A stretch of 62,958 bases of DNA, taken from positions 1 through 62,958 of the forward strand of contig NZ_JARFTR010000035.1 in the NCBI RefSeq assembly GCF_029167235.1, read 5' to 3'. Below, in pieces: positions 1 through 7,390 of the stretch. The first letter of the stretch is position 1. Each line of letters opens with the position of its first letter. The stretch comes from Kamptonema sp. UHCC 0994 (lineage in GTDB: Bacteria > Cyanobacteriota > Cyanobacteriia > Cyanobacteriales > Microcoleaceae). The position numbers and the translations under genes are program-made. The notes below the pieces were generated by a model that did not search any database, was not told where the DNA came from, and worked only from the letters and a program-made list of their open reading frames with translations.

Positions 1-59
1 GGGGGAGCAGGGGAGCGGGTGAGCAGAGGGGCAGGGGAGCGGGGGAAGATGGGGAAGAT

Positions 60-185
60 GAGGAAGATGAGTAATTAGCAATTAGCAATTAGCAATTAGC
101 CATTACCAATTACCAATTACCAATTACCAATTACCAATTACCAATTACCAATTACCAATTACCAATTACCAATTACCAACTAACA
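60..185. repeat. Heptanucleotide tandem repeats (AATTAGC then CCAATTA)
   Basis: About four copies of the 7-base unit AATTAGC pass into about a dozen copies of CCAATTA, stopping just before the yidD start codon. A degenerate remnant of the same unit lies near 558-580. Short tandem heptamers of this kind are a known class in filamentous cyanobacteria. The array takes the place where a ribosome binding site for yidD would be expected. Confidence 0.9.
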
Positions 186-410
186 ATGAAAATATTACTA
201 ATTGGATTAATTAAGGGCTACAAAATTTTAATTTCTCCTCACCTACCTCCTGCCTGCCGATTTCATCCAACTTGTTCGCAATATGCAGTAGAAGCAATAG
301 AACGATTTGGGGTTTTGCAGGGCGGGCAAATGGCAATTAGTCGCATCTTGCGCTGCCATCCTTTCCATCCCGGCGGTTACGATCCAGTGCCTCCGAAGGA
401 TGAAGAATGA
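186..410 (+). CDS. yidD: Membrane protein insertion efficiency factor YidD
   Basis: This 74-residue protein has the full YidD/DUF37 signature: an N-terminal amphipathic stretch (residues 1-20) ending in Y-K-x-L-I-S-P, then C-R-F-x-P-T-C-S-Q-Y-A at about 24-34, and a C-terminal [12 protein letters not shown] block. In the family it is a small inner-membrane-associated protein that helps YidC insert membrane proteins. The length is normal. It is usually found beside rnpA and yidC, but here it stands alone at the window edge, so the rest of any operon may lie upstream. The ATG at 186 directly follows a heptamer repeat array and has no evident Shine-Dalgarno sequence. Confidence 0.95.
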   Translation: MKILLIGLIKGYKILISPHLPPACRFHPTCSQYAVEAIERFGVLQGGQMAISRILRCHPFHPGGYDPVPPKDEE

Positions 411-890
411 AGAAGAAGGAATCAGGACTCAGAGGGACAAAGCAAATTTTATTTCTTTGAGAACTTACATAACGCCGCTCTCTGGGCGGTGTCTTAACCG
501 CCCCAGGGGGCGGCGTTACGGATATATACTCTAACATTCTGGTCTGTTGCGATCGCAATTACCACTTACCAATTACCCTTATCCGAACTGATGTGTCGCA
601 GCCTGTAGGTATAAGACCCCCCAGAAAGGCTTCTACGCTCACCCACCGTAACTTCTCTTTGATTTCTAAGGATTTTTACTATAATTTTAAGTAATCTGCC
701 CTACAATCTGTAGCAGTGTCTATTGACAATTTAAAGATTGCGTAAAGTTGGATTGCCAAATACTTAAAGTGTAAGTTAATATTTAAAAATAGGGGGAATT
801 ACACAGCTATCCTAACTTCAGTGATATTACCGATCTCCCGACATCTAATAAATAATAAAATATCAATGGAGTAAGAGGTTGTGGATTAAT
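411..890. other. Intergenic region with one palindromic element
   Basis: The roughly 480 bp between yidD and the PATAN-REC gene hold a palindromic repeat (470-520) and a short heptamer remnant. The AT-rich stretch after about 650 contains TATAAT at 680-685, with a weak TTGATT 15 bases upstream, and TTGACA at 723-728 without a good -10 partner. No convincing gene is seen. Open frames at 307-534 (+) and 337-558 (-) overlap yidD or the palindrome. Confidence 0.6.
470..520. repeat. Dispersed GC-rich palindrome (AACGCCGC family)
   Basis: An imperfect inverted repeat runs from AACGCCGC through a GGGCGG/CCGCCC core to GGCGGCGTTACG. The same family appears at 46135-46185 and, as a perfect 23-bp palindrome, at 46244-46295. 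It is an intergenic repetitive element that would form a strong hairpin in RNA. Confidence 0.85.
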
Positions 891-2099
891 ATGTCAGCCA
901 CCGCTACTGGGTGCAAGATGCTGTCCGATACCCTGGCTGTACTTAGCCAGAGGCGGGCTACTGGAAAATTGCTCCTAGAGCACGGGGAGCAAAAATGGCA
1001 ACTTTACTTTTTTGACGGGTGTATGCTCTATGCTACCGGGGGATTGCACCGCTCTCGGCGCTGGTACAGGGCGATCGCGGATCATTGTCCTGATTTTCGG
1101 GTAAATCTTCACCAAATGGCTGCGGAGGAGCTTTGGGAATATCAACTCCTACAACACGGGATTGCTCAAAGAGAGATGAGCGTCGAGCAAGCCAAGGGTA
1201 TTATCCGCAGCAGTATTTATGAAGTTTTCTTTTCCATCGCTAATCAGTCAGGCTTGAAAAGAAAGTGGCATCTCTACAAACAGCCTCTTTTTCCAATTAA
1301 TCCCCGTTTGCTGATCTCAAAATTAGAAAGCGAGCAAATGCTTTTGGATAATCAAGAACTTTGCCAAAAGTGGGAAGCGATGGGTTTGTCGCACTTAGAT
1401 CCTGATCTCGCACCGATTTTAAAACAGTCTGCGAGTTTGGAAAGTCGAGTTAGTTCTGATTCTTTGCTGGCTTTGAGCAACCACTTCAATGGTCAGAATA
1501 CTCTCTGGGATATTGCTTTGAAGAAAAAGCAATGTTTGACAGTGGCAACTCGCACTTTATATCACTTTGTCAAGCAAGGTCTAATTGATTTCCGAACGGT
1601 ACAGGATTTGCCTTCGCCGCTGGAACAGTGGCGCTTAGCGGCGGCGATCGTTCAGCCGGTGCGCCCTTTAATTGCCTGTATTGATGATAGCCGTGCGGTT
1701 TGCGAGTTTTTAGAGCAAATTCTGGTACCTGCTGGGTATCGAGTTGTGAAAATCCAAGACCCGATGAAGGGAATAGCGACTCTCGCCGAGCAAAAGCCTG
1801 CTTTAATTTTTTTGGATGTGATTATGCCGAAGGCTAGCGGTTTTACTCTGTGCAATTTTTTGCGGCAAACTCCTGCATTCCGGGACACTCCGATCGTATT
1901 TTTGACGGGTCAGGATGGTATTGTCGATCGCACGCGAGCTAAGTGGACGGGTGCGACGGATTTTGTGAGTAAGCCTCCTACTGCGGAAAAAGTTTTACAA
2001 GTGGTTGAAAAATATTTGAACCTAGAGGGCGATCGCAGTCAACAATTAAGCAATAATCCGTTAATGAATCCTAGCGGGTTGAGTTTGGCTGGCTCCTAA
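891..2099 (+). CDS. PatA-like response regulator (PATAN domain plus CheY-type receiver)
   Basis: This two-domain cytoplasmic signalling protein has an N-terminal PATAN/DUF4388-type region (about residues 1-230) and a C-terminal CheY-type receiver (about 258-380). The receiver shows the acidic pair (D265-D266), the phospho-acceptor Asp in F-L-D-V (about D309), a Thr in V-F-L-T-G and a Lys in V-S-K-P-P, so it should be phosphorylatable. There is no DNA-binding output. Cyanobacterial relatives (PatA, PixG/PilG-type regulators) act in heterocyst patterning or in type IV pilus motility and phototaxis. An upstream TTG at 879 keeps the frame, but ATG 891, 12 bases after AGAGG, is the better start. 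No chemotaxis or pilus operon lies beside it, so its partner kinase cannot be named. Confidence 0.85.
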   Translation: MSATATGCKMLSDTLAVLSQRRATGKLLLEHGEQKWQLYFFDGCMLYATGGLHRSRRWYRAIADHCPDFRVNLHQMAAEELWEYQLLQHGIAQREMSVEQAKGIIRSSIYEVFFSIANQSGLKRKWHLYKQPLFPINPRLLISKLESEQMLLDNQELCQKWEAMGLSHLDPDLAPILKQSASLESRVSSDSLLALSNHFNGQNTLWDIALKKKQCLTVATRTLYHFVKQGLIDFRTVQDLPSPLEQWRLAAAIVQPVRPLIACIDDSRAVCEFLEQILVPAGYRVVKIQDPMKGIATLAEQKPALIFLDVIMPKASGFTLCNFLRQTPAFRDTPIVFLTGQDGIVDRTRAKWTGATDFVSKPPTAEKVLQVVEKYLNLEGDRSQQLSNNPLMNPSGLSLAGS

Positions 2100-2141
2100 T
2101 TACTGCATTTCTGTCTTCTGGTTGAGTAACAGCAGCTTTGG

Positions 2142-2196
2142 TGGGCGCTAGTGCGATGATATTTTTCTACGGTAAATGAGATGATGGTAGCGCCCA
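2142..2196. other. Inverted repeat between regulator and GT2 gene
   Basis: TGGGCGCTA at 2142-2150 is exactly complementary to TAGCGCCCA at 2188-2196, with a 37-base loop. It has no T-tract. It could be a leader structure of the GT2 gene or a weak terminator of the upstream gene. Confidence 0.4.
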
Positions 2197-2232
2197 GTCT
2201 ACAATAATTTGTCCTGCCTTAGCCTTCTATTT

Positions 2233-3204
2233 ATGACACCTTTGGTAAGCGTGGTAATTCCCGCCTATAACTGCGCCTCTTATATTGTTCAAGCGGTGGA
2301 GAGCGTTCTCGCTCAAACTTACTCCCAGTGGGAGATAATTATTGTCGATGACGGCTCAAAAGACGATACGGTTTCAGTTTTGCAGCCTTACAGTTCCCAC
2401 ATCCGCTACGTTTATCAAAAAAATCAAGGAGTTTCTATTGCGCGTAATCATGGCATTCAGCTAGCGCGGGGCGAATTTGTCGCTTTTCTGGATGCCGACG
2501 ATTATTTTCTCCCTGACAAATTAGCGGCCCAGATTGGAATGTTTGAGGCGCAACCTAACTTAGGAATAGTTCATAGTGGGTGGCGCAAAGTTAATAGTAA
2601 AGGTGAATTTTTGCAAGACGTTAAACCTTGGCAAAATGTCCCGAAATTGGATTTAGAGATGTGGTTGCGGTGGAAACCTGTGTTGCCAAGTGCGATGATG
2701 TTTCGCCGAACATGGTTAGAACGTGCGGGTGGTTTCGATCCTCGGTTTCCTCCGGCTGAAGATACGGATTTGGCTTTGCGTTTGGCTTTAATGGGGTGTG
2801 AAACTGAGTGGTTAAAGCAGGTGACTGTTTGCTATCGGCAGCACGAACAGAGTGCTATGTTTAAAGGTTTACCGCAGGCTAACTCTCTGGCAAAAGTGAT
2901 AGAAAATTTCTTTGCTTTGCCGGAATTGCCAGGGAAAATACGGTTGTTAGAAAAGCCGATTAAGTATAGTACATTTGTCTGGATTGCTTGGTATTTGCAC
3001 TCGAAAGGCCATCGCGCTGAAATGGTGCAGTTTCTACAGCGTTCTTGGGGTTATACGCCTTATTTGCCTGTGGAAACTGTTATTAACTGGGTGGAAAGTT
3101 TCGCAGAATTTTATGAGAATGAGAGAGATGATTTTGATGTTGATATGTTGGGGAAATCTGCGGAGTGGCAGCAGTTGATGCAGTGGGTAATTGTTGGTGG
3201 TTAG
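2233..3204 (+). CDS. Family 2 glycosyltransferase with C-terminal W-AW/TPF module
   Basis: The GT-A fold GT2 domain occupies about residues 1-220. It opens with S-V-V-I-P-A-Y-N, followed by a V-D-D-G-S motif and the nucleotide/metal-binding D-A-D-D (F-L-D-A-D-D-Y). E-D-T-D in the second half is the likely acceptor/base region. It is predicted to be a cytoplasmic inverting transferase; donor and acceptor are unknown. About residues 239-320 form a separate helical segment (W-I-A-W, then Y-T-P-Y, then S-A-E-W) that recurs in three larger proteins of this window. An in-frame TTG at 2209 is possible, but ATG 2233 places the first beta strand at the usual distance. It lies near the glycan locus, separated from it by the STAND operon. 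Confidence 0.9.
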   Translation: MTPLVSVVIPAYNCASYIVQAVESVLAQTYSQWEIIIVDDGSKDDTVSVLQPYSSHIRYVYQKNQGVSIARNHGIQLARGEFVAFLDADDYFLPDKLAAQIGMFEAQPNLGIVHSGWRKVNSKGEFLQDVKPWQNVPKLDLEMWLRWKPVLPSAMMFRRTWLERAGGFDPRFPPAEDTDLALRLALMGCETEWLKQVTVCYRQHEQSAMFKGLPQANSLAKVIENFFALPELPGKIRLLEKPIKYSTFVWIAWYLHSKGHRAEMVQFLQRSWGYTPYLPVETVINWVESFAEFYENERDDFDVDMLGKSAEWQQLMQWVIVGG

Positions 3205-3245
3205 TTGTTAGTGGTTAGTTGTTGGTTGTTGGTTGAGTTAGGCAA

Positions 3246-3310
3246 AGAAACCGGGTTTCTATGAAAATCTTGGGTTCTTAACTAGGTATCTACAAAGAAA
3301 CCCGGTTTCT
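3246..3310. repeat. Dispersed inverted repeat (AGAAACCGGGTTTCT family)
   Basis: A 15-base arm at 3246-3260 is exactly complementary to the arm at 3296-3310, with a loop of about 35 bases. A second copy with the same arms lies at 43830-43894. Both are intergenic. This is probably a nonautonomous palindromic repeat family that may also act as a terminator. Confidence 0.8.
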
Positions 3311-3361
3311 GACCTCAGCGTGCGTAAGTTTTGATCCTAAATTCGCAACGCTTACCTTACT

Positions 3362-3586
3362 CTATTTAGCTGAAGTCTTTAGGACTATCTCAATTACTTG
3401 GGTATATCCCTTTTGTAATAAGGGCATTTTTTCAGCCAATGTTATCCAAGCAGAAGCGACTTGGGGCACTTCTAATAATAGAATAATCGCAAAGGTAATT
3501 AAGCAGTGGCGCTTTTGAGGATGAGAGGTTTCGCGGACTTGTTCTTTAACTTGGTTGTCTTGAGACTCAGATTTAAGCTGCAACAT
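3362..3586 (-). CDS. Possible small membrane protein, unrecognised
   Basis: This 74-residue frame sits alone in the gap between the GT2 gene and the STAND operon. It has a charged N-terminus (about 1-27) followed by a hydrophobic stretch (about 28-50) that could span the membrane. No family is recognised and there is no clear ribosome binding site. It may be spurious. Confidence 0.25.
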   Translation of the reverse strand: MLQLKSESQDNQVKEQVRETSHPQKRHCLITFAIILLLEVPQVASAWITLAEKMPLLQKGYTQVIEIVLKTSAK

Positions 3587-3640
3587 AAGATTTTTCTCAA
3601 CTCGATAACAGCATCTTAAGAGATAGAAAAATAGACCTCA

Positions 3641-3725
3641 AGGGCAGTTAGGTTTAAGTGTAATTATGAACTGCCCTATTTTTTAGGGCAGATAGGGCAG
3701 ACAGACAAAAACTATCTGCCCTTTT
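3641..3725 (+). promoter_or_regulatory. Two tandem hairpins with T-tracts upstream of the STAND operon
   Basis: The first hairpin pairs AGGGCAGTT (3641-3649) with AACTGCCCT (3669-3677) and is followed by a T-run. The second pairs AGGGCAGATAG (3685-3695) with CTATCTGCCCT (3712-3722) and is followed by TTTT. Both resemble intrinsic terminators on the + strand and end about 60 bases before the HTH-NACHT start. The related AGGGCAG arms could also pair with each other. They may terminate stray upstream transcription or attenuate the operon. Confidence 0.55.
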
Positions 3726-3783
3726 CAAGTTACAATAAGCTTGCTATAGTTGGAATATTCGCGGTAATAGCTAGAGATTTGCC

Positions 3784-5181
3784 ATGCTTGAATCTGATAA
3801 AGTTCAATCGAGTGAACAAGGAAAAGCTAAACTTAGAGAAGCCTATAAAGAAGCAGGACTGACTATTGATAAACTTGCAAAAATGGCTAGTGTTAGTGAA
3901 GATACAGTTAAGCGGCTACTTGGGACAAAAGAATGTCCCAATGGGGTTGAAAGATTGGGAGTTAAAAATATTGCTAAAGCTTTGGGGATAGAGCCAACGG
4001 ATATTATCGATCCGAAAGATTGGTATCCTCAATATGAGCTACCAGCAGAGTTTAAATCTGTCATCCAAGAAAAAATTAAGAAGTTTTGCGGCCGCCAATT
4101 TGTCTTTGATGAAATTGACCAATTCATCGGCAAAGAAACCAAAGGATATTTTACAGTTATCGGTGATGCCGGTATGGGAAAAACAGCCCTTGCAGCCAAG
4201 TTAATTTATGACCGCCAATACCCCTGTTACTTCAATATTTTAGCAGAGGGTCGCAATCGCCCGGAGCAGTTTCTTACTAGCATTCGAGAGCAACTAATTC
4301 AGCGTTACCAGTTGCAGAATACAGCGGCCGATGATTTACCAACTTTACTGGAAAAAGCGAGTCAAAAACTGGCAACCGGAGCACGGCTAATCATTGTTGT
4401 AGATGCTCTTGATGAAGTTGAGCAAGAACCCGGATATAACTTGTTATATTTACCGACGACACTGCCAGATAGGGTTTATTTCGTGCTGACGAGACGGCCT
4501 TACATACTGGAGAAAAAGCGGTTATTGTCGCCTGGAGTTCCCTTTCGCGAGTTGGACTTAAGGGAGGAAGAGTATATGAAATTGAGCTACATTGATATTA
4601 AAGATTATATTGGATTGTTTCTCCAAGATCCAGAGCATCAAGAGAATTTGCAAAAGTGGATTCAAGACCGCAACACGACGGCGGAGGGGTTTGTTGAGCA
4701 GGTGGCGGTTAAGAGTCAAAATAACTTTATGTACTTGCGCTATCTCTTGCCAGCTATTGCTAATGGTCAGTATAATAACTTGGAATTAAAGCAATTGCCT
4801 AATGGTCTTCAGGAGTATTATCAAAATCATTGGGTGAGGATGGAAATGGAGTCTGCACCCAATGAATTTAAGGTGATTATTCTCTTTATTTTAAAGGAGA
4901 TTAAGACCCCAATTACTAGCAGTATAATTGCTGATATTGCTGAGCAAGATAAATATGACGTAGAAAAGCTTTTAGAGCGCTGGGTGGAATATGTACCGCC
5001 GGTGCAATTTTTGGGAGCGATGTGCTACAAAATCTATCACACCAGTTTTGCTGAATTTTTGGAAAGGAAAAAAGAATTGGAGCGGGAACGAAAGTTATTT
5101 AAAGAAGTAAATCGACGAATTGCTGAGTATTTTAGAAAGTACAGGCAGAGCAAAAAAGAGGCAGGTCAAAGCAATGGATGA
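3784..5181 (+). CDS. HTH-NACHT STAND NTPase, N-terminal part of a split NACHT-WD40 protein
   Basis: This 465-residue protein has a helix-turn-helix-like N-terminus (about 10-80, with L-T-I-D-K-L-A-K-M-A-S-V-S-E-D-T-V-K-R-L) and a NACHT-type P-loop ATPase. Walker A is G-D-A-G-M-G-K-T at 127-134. Walker B is V-V-D-A-L-D-E with D207 and D210. Winged-helix/helical parts run to the end. STAND NTPases act as ligand-triggered oligomerising switches. In cyanobacterial relatives a helical linker and WD40 propeller usually follow in the same chain; here those parts are encoded by the next gene in the +1 frame, starting 8 bases before this stop codon. An A6 run at 5152-5157 lies in the zone where both frames are open. 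It is the first gene of a three-gene operon preceded by two hairpins. A role in phage defence or signalling is an inference. Confidence 0.85.
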   Translation: MLESDKVQSSEQGKAKLREAYKEAGLTIDKLAKMASVSEDTVKRLLGTKECPNGVERLGVKNIAKALGIEPTDIIDPKDWYPQYELPAEFKSVIQEKIKKFCGRQFVFDEIDQFIGKETKGYFTVIGDAGMGKTALAAKLIYDRQYPCYFNILAEGRNRPEQFLTSIREQLIQRYQLQNTAADDLPTLLEKASQKLATGARLIIVVDALDEVEQEPGYNLLYLPTTLPDRVYFVLTRRPYILEKKRLLSPGVPFRELDLREEEYMKLSYIDIKDYIGLFLQDPEHQENLQKWIQDRNTTAEGFVEQVAVKSQNNFMYLRYLLPAIANGQYNNLELKQLPNGLQEYYQNHWVRMEMESAPNEFKVIILFILKEIKTPITSSIIADIAEQDKYDVEKLLERWVEYVPPVQFLGAMCYKIYHTSFAEFLERKKELERERKLFKEVNRRIAEYFRKYRQSKKEAGQSNG

Positions 5182-7390
5182 TTTGCTGGAAAAGGCTGTT
5201 TTTGAATGCGCTTATCTGGGAAGCTTTGCTCACAGTCTAGTATCGTCTGGGGAGTTAGAAGAGTATTGCGAACTTCTAACAGATTTTGATTTCTTGTCTG
5301 AGAAAATTCAGCACCCAGACTTTGGGGTGCAGGCGCTTATTGAGGATTACGATTTACTGAGCGAAGCAGAGGTATTGGCCCACCCAGAGTATCACGCAGA
5401 AAAAGTCAAGGCGTTGCAATTAATTCAAGGGGCGCTGCGGCTATCTGCTCATGTTTTGGCGAAGGATAAGACGCAACTACCGGGGCAATTATTAGGGCGA
5501 ATGCAGGGATTTGAAATGTTAGAAATTAAAGCATTGCTGTCCCAGCCAAAGCAGACTAAAACGACTTGGCTACGCCCCTTGACTCCTAGCTTAACTCCCC
5601 CAGGCGGACTACTGCTACGCACTCTTGAAGGTCATAGCAACGAGGTTAATGCAGTGGCAGTCACCGCCGATGGCAAACGTGCCATTTCTGGTTCAAAGGA
5701 CAACACTCTCAAAGTGTGGAATCTCGAAAATGGTGAGTTACAGTTCACCCTCGAAGGTCATAGCAATTGGGTTACAGCAGTCGCCGTCACTGCTGATGGC
5801 AAACGTGCCATTTCTGGTTCAGAGGACAAGACTCTCAAAGTGTGGAATCTGGAAAATGGTGAGTTACAGTTCACCCTCGAAGGTCATAGCAATTGGGTTA
5901 CAGCAGTCGCCGTCACTGCCGATGGCAAACGTGCCATTTCTGGTTCAAGGGACAAGACTCTCAAAGTGTGGAATCTGGAAACTAGAAAGCTACAATTCAC
6001 CCTCCAAGGTCATAGCAGTTTGGTTAATGCAGTCGCCGTTACCGCCGATGGCAAACGTGCCATTTCTGGTTCCTGGGACAGCACTCTCAAAGTGTGGAAT
6101 CTGGAAACTAGAAAGTTACAATTCACCCTCCAAGTTCATAGCAGTTCGGTTGAAGCAGTCGCCGTTACCGCCGATGGCAAACGTGCCATTTCTGGTTCAG
6201 ATGACCACACTCTCAAAGTGTGGAATCTCGAAAATGGAGAATTACAATTCACCCTCCAAGGTCATAGCGACTCGGTTAATGCAGTCGCCGTCACCGCCGA
6301 TGGCAAACGTGCCATTTCTGGTTCAGAGGACAAGACTCTCAAAGTGTGGAATCTGGAAACTAGAAAGTTACAATTTACCCTCAAAGGTCATAGCAGTTGG
6401 GTTTATGCAGTCGCCGTCACCGCCGATGGCAAACGTGCCATTTCTGGTTCATTAGACAAGACTCTCAAAGTGTGGACTCTGGAAAGTAAAGAGTTACAAT
6501 TTACCCTCAAAGGTCATAGCAGTTGGGTTAATGCAGTCGCCGTCACTACCGATGGCAAGCGTGCCATTTCTGGTTCATTAGACAAGACTCTCAAAGTGTG
6601 GAATTTGGAAACTAAAGAGTTACAATTCACCCTCCAAGGTCATAAAGGTTCAGTTTTTGCAGTGGCATTCACCGCCGATGGCAAACGTGCCATTTCTGGT
6701 TCATTAGACAAGACTCTCAAAGTGTGGAATCTGGAAACTGGAGATTTACAATTCACCCTCCAAGGTCATAGCAAATCGGTTAATGCAGTCGCCGTCACCG
6801 CCGATGGCAAACGTGCCATTTCTGGTTCAAGGGACAAAACTCTCAAAGTGTGGAATCTGGAGACTAAAGAGTTACAATTCACCCTCCAAGGTCATAGCAG
6901 TTGGGTTTATGCAGTGGCATTCACCGCCGATGGCAAACGTGCCATTTCTGGTTCAGATGACAACACTCTCAAAGTGTGGAATCTTCTGGAAACTGGTGAG
7001 TTACAATTCACCTTCCAAGGTCATAGCAGTTCGGCTAATGCAGTCGCCATCACCGCCGATGGCAAACGTGCCATTTTTGGTTCAAAGGACAACACTCTCA
7101 AAGTGTGGAATCTTCTGGAAACTGGTGAGTTACAATTCACCCTCCAAGGTCATAGCGACTCGGTTAATGCAGTCGCCGTCACCGCCGATGGCAAACGTGC
7201 CATTTCTGGTTCAGATGACAACACTCTCAAAGTGTGGGATTTATCCAGTGGGAAAGTTATTGCCAGTTTCACGGGAGAAAGTGCTATAACTTGCTGTGCC
7301 GTTGCACCTAATGGAGTGACAATTGTAGCAGGTGAAGCATCAGGAAGATTACATTTCCTACGCCTAGAAGGAATGGAGAAATCACCATGA
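5174..7390 (+). CDS. WD40 double-propeller protein with APAF1-like helical linker
   Basis: This protein of about 738 residues starts at ATG 5174, overlapping the upstream stop by 8 bases; an in-frame start at 5120 is less likely. Residues 1-150 are a helical region resembling the linker that joins NACHT and WD40 parts in cyanobacterial STAND proteins (D-Y-D-L-L, then A-L-R-L-S-A-H-V-L-A). It is followed by thirteen nearly identical 42-residue WD40 repeats (G-H-S ... T-A-D-G-K-R-A-I-S-G-S ... T-L-K-V-W-N-L) and one degenerate fourteenth, enough for two seven-bladed propellers. There is no catalytic domain. It is the probable ligand-sensing half of the system. The near-identity of the blades at DNA level indicates recent amplification or homogenisation. 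Its stop overlaps the next ATG (ATGA). Confidence 0.9.
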   Translation: MDDLLEKAVFECAYLGSFAHSLVSSGELEEYCELLTDFDFLSEKIQHPDFGVQALIEDYDLLSEAEVLAHPEYHAEKVKALQLIQGALRLSAHVLAKDKTQLPGQLLGRMQGFEMLEIKALLSQPKQTKTTWLRPLTPSLTPPGGLLLRTLEGHSNEVNAVAVTADGKRAISGSKDNTLKVWNLENGELQFTLEGHSNWVTAVAVTADGKRAISGSEDKTLKVWNLENGELQFTLEGHSNWVTAVAVTADGKRAISGSRDKTLKVWNLETRKLQFTLQGHSSLVNAVAVTADGKRAISGSWDSTLKVWNLETRKLQFTLQVHSSSVEAVAVTADGKRAISGSDDHTLKVWNLENGELQFTLQGHSDSVNAVAVTADGKRAISGSEDKTLKVWNLETRKLQFTLKGHSSWVYAVAVTADGKRAISGSLDKTLKVWTLESKELQFTLKGHSSWVNAVAVTTDGKRAISGSLDKTLKVWNLETKELQFTLQGHKGSVFAVAFTADGKRAISGSLDKTLKVWNLETGDLQFTLQGHSKSVNAVAVTADGKRAISGSRDKTLKVWNLETKELQFTLQGHSSWVYAVAFTADGKRAISGSDDNTLKVWNLLETGELQFTFQGHSSSANAVAITADGKRAIFGSKDNTLKVWNLLETGELQFTLQGHSDSVNAVAVTADGKRAISGSDDNTLKVWDLSSGKVIASFTGESAITCCAVAPNGVTIVAGEASGRLHFLRLEGMEKSP
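5624..7247 (+). repeat. 126-bp tandem repeats encoding WD40 blades
   Basis: Thirteen consecutive units of 126 bases (three copies of 129 or close, through an extra Leu codon) share long identical segments such as GATGGCAAACGTGCCATTTC. Most variation falls at the codons after G-H-S and around the S-x-D position, which lie in the surface loops of the propeller. The high DNA identity also keeps alternative frames open at 5625-6455 and 6783-7289; those are artefacts. Confidence 0.9.

Noticed and set aside
60-185. Considered as a CRISPR or replication-origin iteron array
   Set aside because: The unit is only 7 bases with no spacers and matches the heptamer arrays elsewhere in the window; no replication gene is near.
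307-558. Frames overlapping yidD and the 470-520 palindrome
   Set aside because: They are out-of-frame with yidD or antisense and gain length from the GC-rich palindrome.
600-720. Possible structured RNA in the leader of the PATAN-REC gene
   Set aside because: Only short weak complementarities were found and no known riboswitch or small RNA motif could be recognised.
5625-7289. Open frames of 276 and 168 codons inside the WD40 gene (5625-6455, 6783-7289)
   Set aside because: They are the +1 frame of the 126-bp repeats. The period is a multiple of three, so a stop-free unit stays open by repetition. Products are low-complexity with no start signal.
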